NCBI RefSeq assembly: GCF_012273655.1 | Contig: NZ_JAAWWP010000013.1 | Coordinates: 1 to 64,000 of the forward strand | Reading direction: 5' to 3' | From: Streptomyces physcomitrii | GTDB lineage: Bacteria > Actinomycetota > Actinomycetes > Streptomycetales > Streptomycetaceae | DNA length: 64,000 nucleotides | Part shown: positions 57,269 through 64,000 of the stretch, piece after piece | How positions within the stretch are numbered: position 1 is the first letter of the stretch | Layout of the letters: every line of letters begins with the position of its first letter | Position numbers and translations under genes: made by a program | Notes under the pieces: generated by a model | Databases searched by the model: none | The model's input: only the letters and a program-made list of their open reading frames with translations | Told to the model about the DNA's origin: nothing

Positions 57269-59347
57269 TCAGGTCGCCGTTCCCACCGCTCCGGAGATCC
57301 CCGCGGAGTCCCAGCCGCGGCCCGGGCGCCACAGCCAGGGCCGCGCGTCGGGGCCCAGGCCCGCCGCCGCGGCGCCCTTGCCGTCCGCCACCAGGGCCGC
57401 CCCGTCGAGCGCCGCGGTGCCGGGGCCGCCGGGCACCGGCTGCCCGTCGCGGAGCATCCGCAGCGCGCCGCCGAGGTCGCGGCCGAGGACGTACGGGCCC
57501 TCGGCGGCGACCGGTCCGTAGCCGGGGAAGTGGAGGCGCTCGCCGCGGGAGGCGAAGAGCTCCTCGGAGGCGGGCGCGCGGTAGAGGAGCCGACCGTCCG
57601 CCGCGGCGATGGCGCCCGCGGGCACCGGTCCGGCCGGCGGCGGCAGGAAGCCCTCGGGCGACCATTGCAGGACCGCGGCGCGGCCCGCCCCGTAGACCCG
57701 TATCGCGCCGTCGGGGGTGAGCGTCGCGGTCAGTCCGTCCTGCACCGGGCCGCCGCCGAGTCCGCGCCAGGGCGACCACTCGCCGTCCGGTGTACGGACC
57801 CGGGTGCTGACGCCCTGGTCGGCGTCGCGGACGAAGAGGTGGACGTGCCCGTCGGGTGCGGTGACCGCCACCGGGACACCGACGCGGCGGGTGCGCTCGG
57901 GGTCGGACTCGGGGTTGCCGAGCCCGGTCCAGGCCGCGAACGGGCCGCCGGGGCGCCGCTGTTCGAGCAGGACGATCTCGCGGAGGTTGCCGCCGCCGGG
58001 GTCCAGGGCCGAGAAGCGCAGCGCGAAGAGCAGATGCCGCCCGTCGTCGAGCGCGGCGAAGCCGACCGCGGGCGCGAGCGGTCCGCCGCCGAGGTCCTGG
58101 GCGGCGCCGAACTCGCCCTCGGCGCCCTCCTGCCAGCGCACCGCGCGCATCCCGAGCACCCCGTAGGCGGTGAGCCGTCTCCCGCCGGGGGCGAGCGCGA
58201 GGCGCGGGCCCGGATGCCGGTGGTGGGTGGCGCGGACCCAGCCCTTGCGGTTGCGCAGCGGACGGTCGCCGCCCACGTTGTAGTCGCCGCAGCCGGCGGG
58301 GTTGCCGCAGGCCCAGTCGGGGGCGGCGCCGTAGGGCACCAGGCGCTCCGCCTTCTCGGCGAGGACGGGCGCGGGGAGGTTCTTCGGCCAGTGGTTGTTG
58401 TAGTAGCCGCGGAAGGCGGTCACCGCGAAGGGGGGCGGCCCGCCGACCGCGCTGTCGGCCCAGCGGGCGAGCGCGGCCCAGGTGAACAGGGCGACGGCGG
58501 TGTGGTCCCCGTGGTCGGAGTAGCCCGGCTGCTCGCTGTCGCGGATCCGGGTACGGGTGTCGCTGTGCTGGATGTCGGGGTCCGGGTCGAGGGTGTGGAC
58601 CAGGCTCGGCCGGTACCGCGCGAAGAGCCCGACGAGAACGCTGAGCAGGCCCTCGGCGTCGTAGCTCTGCGCCGAGTCGAGCGGGGAGCCCGCGGCCAGG
58701 GCGGTGCGCAGCCGCAGGCCGCGCTCCCGCCAGAGCGCGGGTACGGCCTGGTGGCCGCCGAGGGTGTGCATGGCCAGGTTCAGGAAGACGAGTTCCACGG
58801 TGCGGCCCTGGTGCTCCAGGGTGGCTGTCTCCGCCTTGCGCCCGCCGGGGAGTTCGGTGATCCGGGTGCGCCAGGCGGCGAAGACGGGCAGCCCGAGCAG
58901 GGCGGCGTAGGCCTGGCGCAGGCCCTGGTGGCGGGCGGCGGAGTAGGCCTCGTGGTCGGCGGCGGGCCGCGGCTGCCCGGGTATCCGGTTGACGCCGTCC
59001 GCCTCGCCCGCGGTGACGTAGACGCAGACCACCGGCACCTTCGCGGCCAGGGCGCGCTGGGTGTCCGGGTTCATGAAGTACAGGTCGTCGTCGGGGTGGG
59101 CGAGGACCTGGAGGAGCAGCGGGCGCGCGGACTCGGCGGCGGGGGCGCCCGAGGCCGGGGCGGGCAGGGTGGCGCGGGCCCGGGAGTCGCTGACCCCGGA
59201 GCCGGGGAAGCCGAGGGTGGCCGCCGCGAGGACACCCGCGCCGAGCAGCGCCCTGCGCCGGGGTGTGGAGGCCCGCCCCGGCCGGTGCGCCGCGGCGTCG
59301 TTCGATGATCCGGACACCGGGGTGTTCCGGAATGCTCCCAGGGGCAC
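57269..59347 (-). CDS. Secreted PIG-L-family deacetylase with C-terminal repeat domain
   Basis: 692 residues from GTG 59347 with GGAGAAG upstream. A Tat-type signal (RRRALLGAGVLAAATLG) begins at about residue 30. The PIG-L domain (about 72-310) shows the zinc motif VLAHPDDDLYFMNP and a later YSDHGDHTAVAL. From about 370 on, the chain has repeated beta-strand units with a W-x-x-W-x-x-LGG element (GEWSPWRGLGG), like a sialidase- or lectin-type propeller. PIG-L enzymes remove acetyl groups from GlcNAc-linked substrates; the repeats may bind glycans. Extracellular. Confidence 0.9.
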   Translation of the reverse strand: MPLGAFRNTPVSGSSNDAAAHRPGRASTPRRRALLGAGVLAAATLGFPGSGVSDSRARATLPAPASGAPAAESARPLLLQVLAHPDDDLYFMNPDTQRALAAKVPVVCVYVTAGEADGVNRIPGQPRPAADHEAYSAARHQGLRQAYAALLGLPVFAAWRTRITELPGGRKAETATLEHQGRTVELVFLNLAMHTLGGHQAVPALWRERGLRLRTALAAGSPLDSAQSYDAEGLLSVLVGLFARYRPSLVHTLDPDPDIQHSDTRTRIRDSEQPGYSDHGDHTAVALFTWAALARWADSAVGGPPPFAVTAFRGYYNNHWPKNLPAPVLAEKAERLVPYGAAPDWACGNPAGCGDYNVGGDRPLRNRKGWVRATHHRHPGPRLALAPGGRRLTAYGVLGMRAVRWQEGAEGEFGAAQDLGGGPLAPAVGFAALDDGRHLLFALRFSALDPGGGNLREIVLLEQRRPGGPFAAWTGLGNPESDPERTRRVGVPVAVTAPDGHVHLFVRDADQGVSTRVRTPDGEWSPWRGLGGGPVQDGLTATLTPDGAIRVYGAGRAAVLQWSPEGFLPPPAGPVPAGAIAAADGRLLYRAPASEELFASRGERLHFPGYGPVAAEGPYVLGRDLGGALRMLRDGQPVPGGPGTAALDGAALVADGKGAAAAGLGPDARPWLWRPGRGWDSAGISGAVGTAT

Positions 59348-59654
59348 GCGCCACTTCTCCGTCCGCTACCCGCAGCGGACACACGTGCGCTGCCATGAGG
59401 TTCCTGTGCGAGGACGGCACTCCTGTGACGGGTGACGTCCACCGGTAGAGAACGTGAACGGGGCGTGATGGTTGCCTGATGTGAGGAAGGCGACTTCGGG
59501 GTGCGCCGTCGGCGAGTGCGCAGCTCACCGGGGATGCGCGGGCGAGACGATCAACGGCCGCCGGGCGCCTGGGCGGTGGCGGAAAACCCGTTGCCCCGCC
59601 GCCGCGCCCGGTGCTGCACTACGGGTCCAGCCACCGACCCGAGGAGCCGTGGTC
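59348..59654. other. Divergent intergenic region, 307 bp
   Basis: Separates the PIG-L gene from the leader ORF and ribosomal protection gene and must hold both promoters. No -10/-35 pair with proper spacing convinced me. The GAGGAG ribosome site of the leader ORF begins at 59641. Confidence 0.5.
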
Positions 59655-59756
59655 ATGCGAGGACTGTCCGTGTCCATCCAGACGGAAGCCACTGTCTACA
59701 CCGAGGACATGACACCCCTTGCACACCCTGAACCTGGGCATCCTGGCGCATGTTGA
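59655..59756 (+). CDS. Candidate leader peptide overlapping the ribosomal protection gene
   Basis: A 33-residue ORF with a strong ribosome site (GAGGAG, 8 bases before the ATG). It ends 38 bases inside the downstream gene, in another frame. The protection gene itself has only a TTG start and a distant GAGGA. A stop codon in the protection-gene frame at 59710-59712 excludes any earlier start. This layout suggests that translation of the leader controls the main gene, as leader peptides do for other tetracycline and macrolide resistance genes. Expression and regulation are inference. Confidence 0.5.
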   Translation: MRGLSVSIQTEATVYTEDMTPLAHPEPGHPGAC

Positions 59757-61773
59757 CGCCGGCAAGACGAGCCTGACCGAGCGGCTGCTGCACACCGCCG
59801 GAGTCATCGACGAGATCGGCCGCGTCGACGAGGGCAGCACGCACACCGACTCCCTGCCGCTGGAGCGGCGGCGCGGGATCACCATCAAGTCCGCCGTCGC
59901 CTCCTTCACGGTGGACGGCGTCGCGGTCAACCTGATCGACACCCCCGGGCATCCGGACTTCATCGCCGAGGTGGAGCGCGCGCTGCGGGTACTGGACGGC
60001 GCCGTCCTGGTGGTCTCCGCCGTGGAGGGCGTCCAGGCGCAGACCCGGATCCTGATGCGCACCCTGCGGCGGCTGCGGGTGCCCACCCTGGTCTTCGTGA
60101 ACAAGGTCGACCGGGCCGGCGCCCGGTACGCGCCCCTGCTCCGCACCCTCACCGAACGCCTGGCCCCCACCTGTCTCGCCCTGGACTTTGTCGAGGACAT
60201 CGGCACCCCGGCGGCCCGCAGCGTTCCCCTCGGCGCCGAAGACACCGCCTTCACCGAGCGGTTGACGGAACTGCTCGCCGAGCGGGACGAGGCGCTGCTC
60301 GCCGACTGGCTCGCACTGCCGCCCGGCGAGTCGGCACTCCCGTATCCGCGACTGCTCCGCGAGCTGGCCGCGCGGTCCCGGCGCGGCCTCGTCCACCCGG
60401 TCCTCTTCGGCTCGGCCGCCACCGGTACCGGGGTGGCCGCCCTGGTCTCCCGGCTCACCGGCCTGCTGCCCACGACGGCGAGCGAGTCCGGTGGACCTGC
60501 CGCCGGTACGGTCTTCAAGATCGAGCAGGGCCCGGCGGGCGACCGGACCGCCTGGGTACGGATGTTCTCCGGCACCGTGCGGACCAGGCAGCGCCTCGGC
60601 TACGGCGAGGACCGGGAGGGCAAGGTCACCGGCATCGGCGTCTTCGCGCAGGGCGAGTGCCGCCCTTCCGGGTCACTGCGGGCCGGGCAGATCGGCACCC
60701 TGCGCGGGCTCGGTCCGGTGCGGATCGGGGACCGCGTCGGCGAGCGGGGCGAACGGACCGCCGGGGACCGCGAGTTCGCCTTGCCCCCGCCGGAGTTCGC
60801 CCCGCCCTCGCTGGAGACGGTGGTCGTCCCGGTGGCGGGAGCCGACCGCGGGGCGCTGCACACCGCGCTGCTGCGGCTCGCCGAGCAGGACCCGCTGATC
60901 GGCCTGCGCCGCGAAGCGCTCTCGGGCGAACTGGCGGTCTCCCTCTACGGCGAGGTCCAGAAGGAGGTCCTCCAGGCGACCCTCGCGGAGGAGTACGGCG
61001 TCGGGGCCGAGTTCCGGGAGAGCACCACCCTGCACATCGAACGGCCCCGGGCCACCGGCACCACGGCCGAGTTCCTGCACGCCGAGGGCAACCCCTTCCT
61101 CGCCACCGTGGGCCTGCGCCTCGAACCGGCGGCGAGCGGCAGCGGGGTGGACTTCCGGCTCGGGGTCGAACTCGGCTCGATGCCCGCGGCCTTCTTCAAG
61201 GCCGTCGAGGAGTCCGTACACGCGGCCCTGGAGCAGGGACTGCACGGCTGGCGGGTCACCGACTGCGCGATCACCCTGACGCACTGCGGCTACGCGCCCC
61301 GGCAGAGCCACGCCCACGCGGTCTTCGACAAGAGCATGTCGAGCACCGCGGGCGACTTCCGCCACCTCACCCCGCTGGTGCTGATGAGCGCCCTGGAGCA
61401 GGCCGGGACCACCGTGCTCGAACCCCTGCACCGCTTCACCCTGGAGATCCCGGCGGGCGCCCTCGGCTCCGTACTGCCGGTACTCACCCGGCTGCGGGCG
61501 GTGCCGCGCACCTCGGAGGCGCGCGGCGAGGACCTCGTCCTGGAGGGCGAGGTCCCGGCCGCCTCGGTGCACGCGCTCGAACTGCGGCTGCCCTCGCTCA
61601 CCAGCGGTGAGGGGGTGCTCTCCGCGGTCTTCGGCCACTACGCGCCGGTGCGCGGCCCGGTTCCCACGCGCCCGCGCGCGGAGCCCGACGCGCTCCGGCG
61701 CAAGGACTACCTCCTGGAGACCGTCCGCCGGACCGCGGGGGCGCGGGACCAGGACCATCCGGTACGTCCCTGA
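59719..61773 (+). CDS. otrA: Otr(A)/Tet(M)-type ribosomal protection GTPase
   Basis: 684 residues from TTG 59719, which gives the family N-terminus LNLGILAHVDAGKTSLTERLL. GTPase motifs: P-loop HVDAGKTS, DTPGHPDF, VNKVDRAG. Switch region LERRRGITIKSAVASF is typical of tetracycline ribosomal protection proteins, as are the C-terminal EVQKEVLQATLAEEYGV and DCAITLTHCGYAPRQS. Such proteins bind the ribosome like EF-G and expel tetracycline. From memory it is nearest to Otr(A) of oxytetracycline producers, but many non-producers carry such genes. It is 37 kb from the PKS, so a self-resistance role there is unlikely. Confidence 0.93.
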   Translation: MHTLNLGILAHVDAGKTSLTERLLHTAGVIDEIGRVDEGSTHTDSLPLERRRGITIKSAVASFTVDGVAVNLIDTPGHPDFIAEVERALRVLDGAVLVVSAVEGVQAQTRILMRTLRRLRVPTLVFVNKVDRAGARYAPLLRTLTERLAPTCLALDFVEDIGTPAARSVPLGAEDTAFTERLTELLAERDEALLADWLALPPGESALPYPRLLRELAARSRRGLVHPVLFGSAATGTGVAALVSRLTGLLPTTASESGGPAAGTVFKIEQGPAGDRTAWVRMFSGTVRTRQRLGYGEDREGKVTGIGVFAQGECRPSGSLRAGQIGTLRGLGPVRIGDRVGERGERTAGDREFALPPPEFAPPSLETVVVPVAGADRGALHTALLRLAEQDPLIGLRREALSGELAVSLYGEVQKEVLQATLAEEYGVGAEFRESTTLHIERPRATGTTAEFLHAEGNPFLATVGLRLEPAASGSGVDFRLGVELGSMPAAFFKAVEESVHAALEQGLHGWRVTDCAITLTHCGYAPRQSHAHAVFDKSMSSTAGDFRHLTPLVLMSALEQAGTTVLEPLHRFTLEIPAGALGSVLPVLTRLRAVPRTSEARGEDLVLEGEVPAASVHALELRLPSLTSGEGVLSAVFGHYAPVRGPVPTRPRAEPDALRRKDYLLETVRRTAGARDQDHPVRP

Positions 61774-61878
61774 CCGCCCGCACGGCGGTACGTACACCTG
61801 GTGGCCGGGCGCAGGCTCGTACCCGCGAGGGCCGGGACCCGAGGTACACACCCGGCACGCGCACCCGGTGGCCCCCAA

Positions 61879-61920
61879 CCCCGGTGGCCGGCGGCCTCAG
61901 TTCGCCGCCGGCCACCGGGG
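61879..61920. terminator. Bidirectional terminator, 17-bp perfect stem
   Basis: CCCCGGTGGCCGGCGGC (61879-61895) pairs perfectly with 61904-61920 over an 8-base loop, between the convergent protection gene and peptidase-like gene. Confidence 0.9.
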
Positions 61921-61928
61921 CGCGGTCC

Positions 61929-63200
61929 TCAACGGGCCGTGCCCACCGCCGTCTTCACCAGTGCCCGCACCTGGTCCACGATGTCCGAGCGGTTCTTCTC
62001 GAAGCCCGGGTCGGTGACGGCGCCGGTCGCCGGGTCGGTGTTGCCCGCGCCGAACTCCAGGACCGGGGTGTGCAGATGGCCGCCGGGCAGCTTCGGCAGG
62101 CCCAGGCGGTCGCGGAGCAGCGTGGCCCGGTAGGCGATCTCGTTGGACAGGTAGTCGCCACCGCCCCCGGCCCGCGCCGTGGAACCGGGAGTGGGCCCCT
62201 CGGGCCTGACCACCGGCTCGGTGCCGCCCGCCGGGATCTCGGTGACCTCGGTGTGGTCGTACACCGGGAAGCGGCCGGTGTCCGCCTCGGTGAGCTGCCG
62301 GTACGGGAGTGTGGTGGAGGTCCACTGCGGCTGCGAGGCGGGGTCGGCGACCGGGACGGTCTCGGTGCGGGAGAGGTTCTCGTTGTCCGGGAAGCCGCCG
62401 CGCCAGGCGCCGTTGGTGCGCTCCACGTCGAAGCGTCCGGCCCGGCCCTGGCTGACCGTGGTGAACAGGTCCAGCTGCGGCAGGTGCCGGGCGAGTACCC
62501 GCTCGACGGTGCCCTCGGCGAAGTCCGTCCAGCGCACCGGGAAGACGGCGGTCTCGATCCGGGCCGGTCCCTCGGCGGTCCGTACGAGGGTGCCGTCCAG
62601 GGCGAGCGCGCCGGCGCCCGAGGGGTTGCCGATCCGGGTGTCCCGGTCCAGCGTGAACGGGTCGAAGCCGGTGACCAGGACCCGCTTCACCCGGTGGCCG
62701 CCGGGGTGGCGGATGTCGTCCTGGCCGCGCGAGGAGGTCTCCAGGGCCGCGCGCAGGGCCCGCCGGCCGTCGTCCAGGGTGAACTCCGGTGTCCACGCGC
62801 GCAGTTCGCGGCTCAGGGCGAGCCGGGCCCAGTACAGCGGCCGGTCGTCGCCCCGGCTGAGGTCGCCCCCGGCGGGCCCCCGGCCCTGGGCGCGGTCCAC
62901 CGCCCGCTGCCACAGCGCCGAGGCATGGCGGGTGACCGCCCGCTCGGCCTCCGCGTACGTACGGGCCTTCTCCAGGGCGCGGGCGAAGCGCGGGGCGAGG
63001 GCGTCGAATCCGCTGCGCCGGAGGATCTCCTGCGGGGCGGCCCGGTCGAGGCGCTGCTCCTCGGCGGTGGGCTGCGCGGCGCCGCGCCCGGTGTCGGCCG
63101 GGGAGGCCGCGGCGGTGGGCAGGGCCGGTCCCGCCAGGGCGAGCAGGAGCGCCGCCGCGCCGAGGCCGAGCCGGGTGGGTATGGGGGGCTGGTGCGTCAC
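61929..63200 (-). CDS. Secreted pyroglutamyl-peptidase-like protein with Cys-to-Ser change
   Basis: 423 residues from GTG 63200 with AAGGA 7 bases upstream. A signal peptide (LGLGAAALLLALAGPALPTAAA) precedes a ~140-residue helical region, then a peptidase C15-like domain: RVLVTGFDPF, NPSGAGALALDG, VFPVRWTD, the Glu in FDVERTNGA and FPDNE. In the catalytic block, where pyroglutamyl peptidase I has Cys (AGTxVCNHxxY), the codons read GDYLSNEIAYR, a Ser. The His in GGHLHTPVL is kept. Cytoplasmic enzymes are only ~215 residues. Activity is therefore uncertain; it may act as a serine hydrolase or bind a ligand. Confidence 0.82.
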   Translation of the reverse strand: MTHQPPIPTRLGLGAAALLLALAGPALPTAAASPADTGRGAAQPTAEEQRLDRAAPQEILRRSGFDALAPRFARALEKARTYAEAERAVTRHASALWQRAVDRAQGRGPAGGDLSRGDDRPLYWARLALSRELRAWTPEFTLDDGRRALRAALETSSRGQDDIRHPGGHRVKRVLVTGFDPFTLDRDTRIGNPSGAGALALDGTLVRTAEGPARIETAVFPVRWTDFAEGTVERVLARHLPQLDLFTTVSQGRAGRFDVERTNGAWRGGFPDNENLSRTETVPVADPASQPQWTSTTLPYRQLTEADTGRFPVYDHTEVTEIPAGGTEPVVRPEGPTPGSTARAGGGGDYLSNEIAYRATLLRDRLGLPKLPGGHLHTPVLEFGAGNTDPATGAVTDPGFEKNRSDIVDQVRALVKTAVGTAR

Positions 63201-63212
63201 GTGGGTCCTTCC

Positions 63213-63222
63213 GGGGGGGGGG
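63213..63222. repeat. Run of ten G in the leader of the peptidase-like gene
   Basis: Ten consecutive G residues, 13 bp upstream of the GTG start at 63200, so within its untranslated leader next to the ribosome site. Such a tract can vary in length by slippage. Confidence 0.6.
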
Positions 63223-63302
63223 AACGGGGTGGCCGCAGTATCGCGGGACCGGCCGAGGCGGCGCCATGGGGGCGGGCCGGCGTTCGCGCGAGGGCGCCGT
63301 CC

Positions 63303-64000
63303 TCACTCGTCGATGCCGGAGCGTTCCACCCCCGCCACGATCCAGCGCTGGAGGAAGAGGAAGACCACCAGGAGCGGCAGGATCGACACCGCCGCCGCGA
63401 TGAAGAGTTCGTGCAGGCGGATCACCTGGGAGGTGGTGAAGGAGGCGAGGGCGACCTGGACCGTCCACGCCTGCCGGTCCTGGCCGATGACCAGCGGCCA
63501 CAGGAAGGAGTTCCAGGCGCCGATGAAGACGATGGTGCCCACCGCGGCGAACACCGGCCGTGTGTTGGGCACCACCACCCGCCAGTAGGTCCGCCAGTAG
63601 CCGAGCCCGTCCACCCGCGCCGCGTCCTCCAACTCCCTTGGGAAACCGAGGAAGTACTGCCGGAAGACGAAGCAGGCGAAGGCCGAGAAGAGGGTCGGCA
63701 CGATCAGCCCGCGCAGCGTCGAGACCCAGCCCAGCGAGGAGACGAGCACGAAGGTCGGTACGAAGGTGACCGCGGCCGGGATCATCAGGGTGCCGAGGAT
63801 CGCGTAGAAGACGTGCTGGGCGTAGCGGTAGGGGATGCGGGCCAGGCCGTAGCCCGCGAGGGAGGCGAGCAGGAGGGTGCCGAGCGTGGTGAGGACCGCG
63901 ATGAGCGCCGAGTTGAGCAGGGCGCGGGCCATCGGGACGGTGGAGTCCTCGAACAGCTCGGTGACGTTCGACCAGTGCAGGGTGGAGGGGAAGAAGGTCC
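63303..64000 (-). CDS. Carbohydrate ABC transporter permease (partial, 5' end outside window)
   Basis: The frame is open to the right window edge and is of the MalG type. The visible 232 codons hold five or so membrane helices (LLASLAGYGLARI, YAILGTLMIPAAVTFVPTFVLV, GLIVPTLFSAFACFVF, IVFIGAWNSFLWPLVIG, IAAAVSILPLLVVFLFLQRWIVAG) and the EAA loop ELEDAARVDGLGYWRTYWRVVVP that contacts the ATPase. The start codon and any partner permease or binding-protein genes lie outside. The sugar is unknown. Confidence 0.92.
   Translation of the reverse strand, partial: TFFPSTLHWSNVTELFEDSTVPMARALLNSALIAVLTTLGTLLLASLAGYGLARIPYRYAQHVFYAILGTLMIPAAVTFVPTFVLVSSLGWVSTLRGLIVPTLFSAFACFVFRQYFLGFPRELEDAARVDGLGYWRTYWRVVVPNTRPVFAAVGTIVFIGAWNSFLWPLVIGQDRQAWTVQVALASFTTSQVIRLHELFIAAAVSILPLLVVFLFLQRWIVAGVERSGIDE

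Noticed and set aside
59719-61773. Protection gene read as ordinary EF-G (fusA)
   Set aside because: The length and the switch and C-terminal motifs match tetracycline ribosomal protection proteins, and no ribosomal protein or EF-Tu genes are adjacent.
59719-61773. Protection gene as self-resistance for the PKS product
   Set aside because: It is 37 kb from the PKS with many unrelated genes and terminators between, and Otr(A)-like genes are common in strains that make no tetracycline.
1-64000. CRISPR arrays, tRNA genes, rRNA, insertion sequences or prophage
   Set aside because: I saw no regularly spaced repeats with spacers, no cloverleaf-like tRNA sequence, and no transposase or phage protein.

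Overview
The window is very GC-rich actinomycete DNA, almost certainly Streptomyces. Codon third positions are strongly G/C, GTG and TTG starts are common, and it carries Streptomyces-type genes such as an NsdA-like regulator, a DUF397 protein, Tat-exported lipoproteins and a kinase with tetratricopeptide repeats. I see no tRNA, rRNA, CRISPR array, insertion sequence or prophage.

Region 1 (1 to about 25.2 kb) is the right-hand end of a modular type I polyketide synthase cluster. Two PKS genes run leftward. The first (7365-22148) encodes a KSQ-AT-ACP loading module plus modules 1 (KS-AT-DH-KR-ACP) and 2 (KS-AT-DH-ER-KR-ACP). The second (start 7332) encodes module 3 (KS-AT-DH-KR-ACP) and the beginning of module 4, and runs off the left edge. 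The matching C-terminal tail and N-terminal coiled coil of the two proteins support this order. Divergently transcribed from the loading PKS is a translationally coupled pair, a KAS III-type ketosynthase and a tandem 3-hydroxyacyl-CoA dehydrogenase. Pairs of this kind make unusual 2-alkylmalonyl-CoA extender units when joined by a crotonyl-CoA carboxylase/reductase, which is not in the window. The AT of module 1 carries VASH instead of YASH or HAFH, and its DNA has codon usage unlike its surroundings, as if the domain had been swapped in. This combination is the most interesting signal in the window.

Region 2 (25.2-31.7 kb) holds a GbsR/MarR-like regulator with palindromes upstream, an ArsR-type regulator, and a FUSC-type membrane protein with a sugar transporter facing a glucose dehydrogenase. 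Region 3 (31.7-35.7 kb) has an ornithine aminotransferase/dimethylargininase operon, an Lrp regulator, a DoxX-like protein and a PrxQ peroxiredoxin. Region 4 (35.7-48 kb) has a NodB-like lipoprotein, DUF5709, slipin, a PAS-PP2C phosphatase, the NsdA-like regulator, a phosphotransferase, a secreted amidase and small conserved genes. Region 5 (48-56.8 kb) has PaaK, an acyl-CoA ligase, a CrtI-like oxidoreductase, a Ser/Thr kinase with eight TPR-like repeats, an MpaB-family protein and an HTH-flavin-binding-fold regulator. Region 6 (57-64 kb) has a secreted PIG-L deacetylase, an Otr(A)-type ribosomal protection protein preceded by an overlapping leader ORF, a secreted pyroglutamyl-peptidase-like protein with Ser in place of the catalytic Cys, and a partial sugar ABC permease.

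Many transcription units end in strong GC hairpins with perfect 12-19 bp stems. The very long frames antisense to the PKS genes are composition artefacts and were left out.
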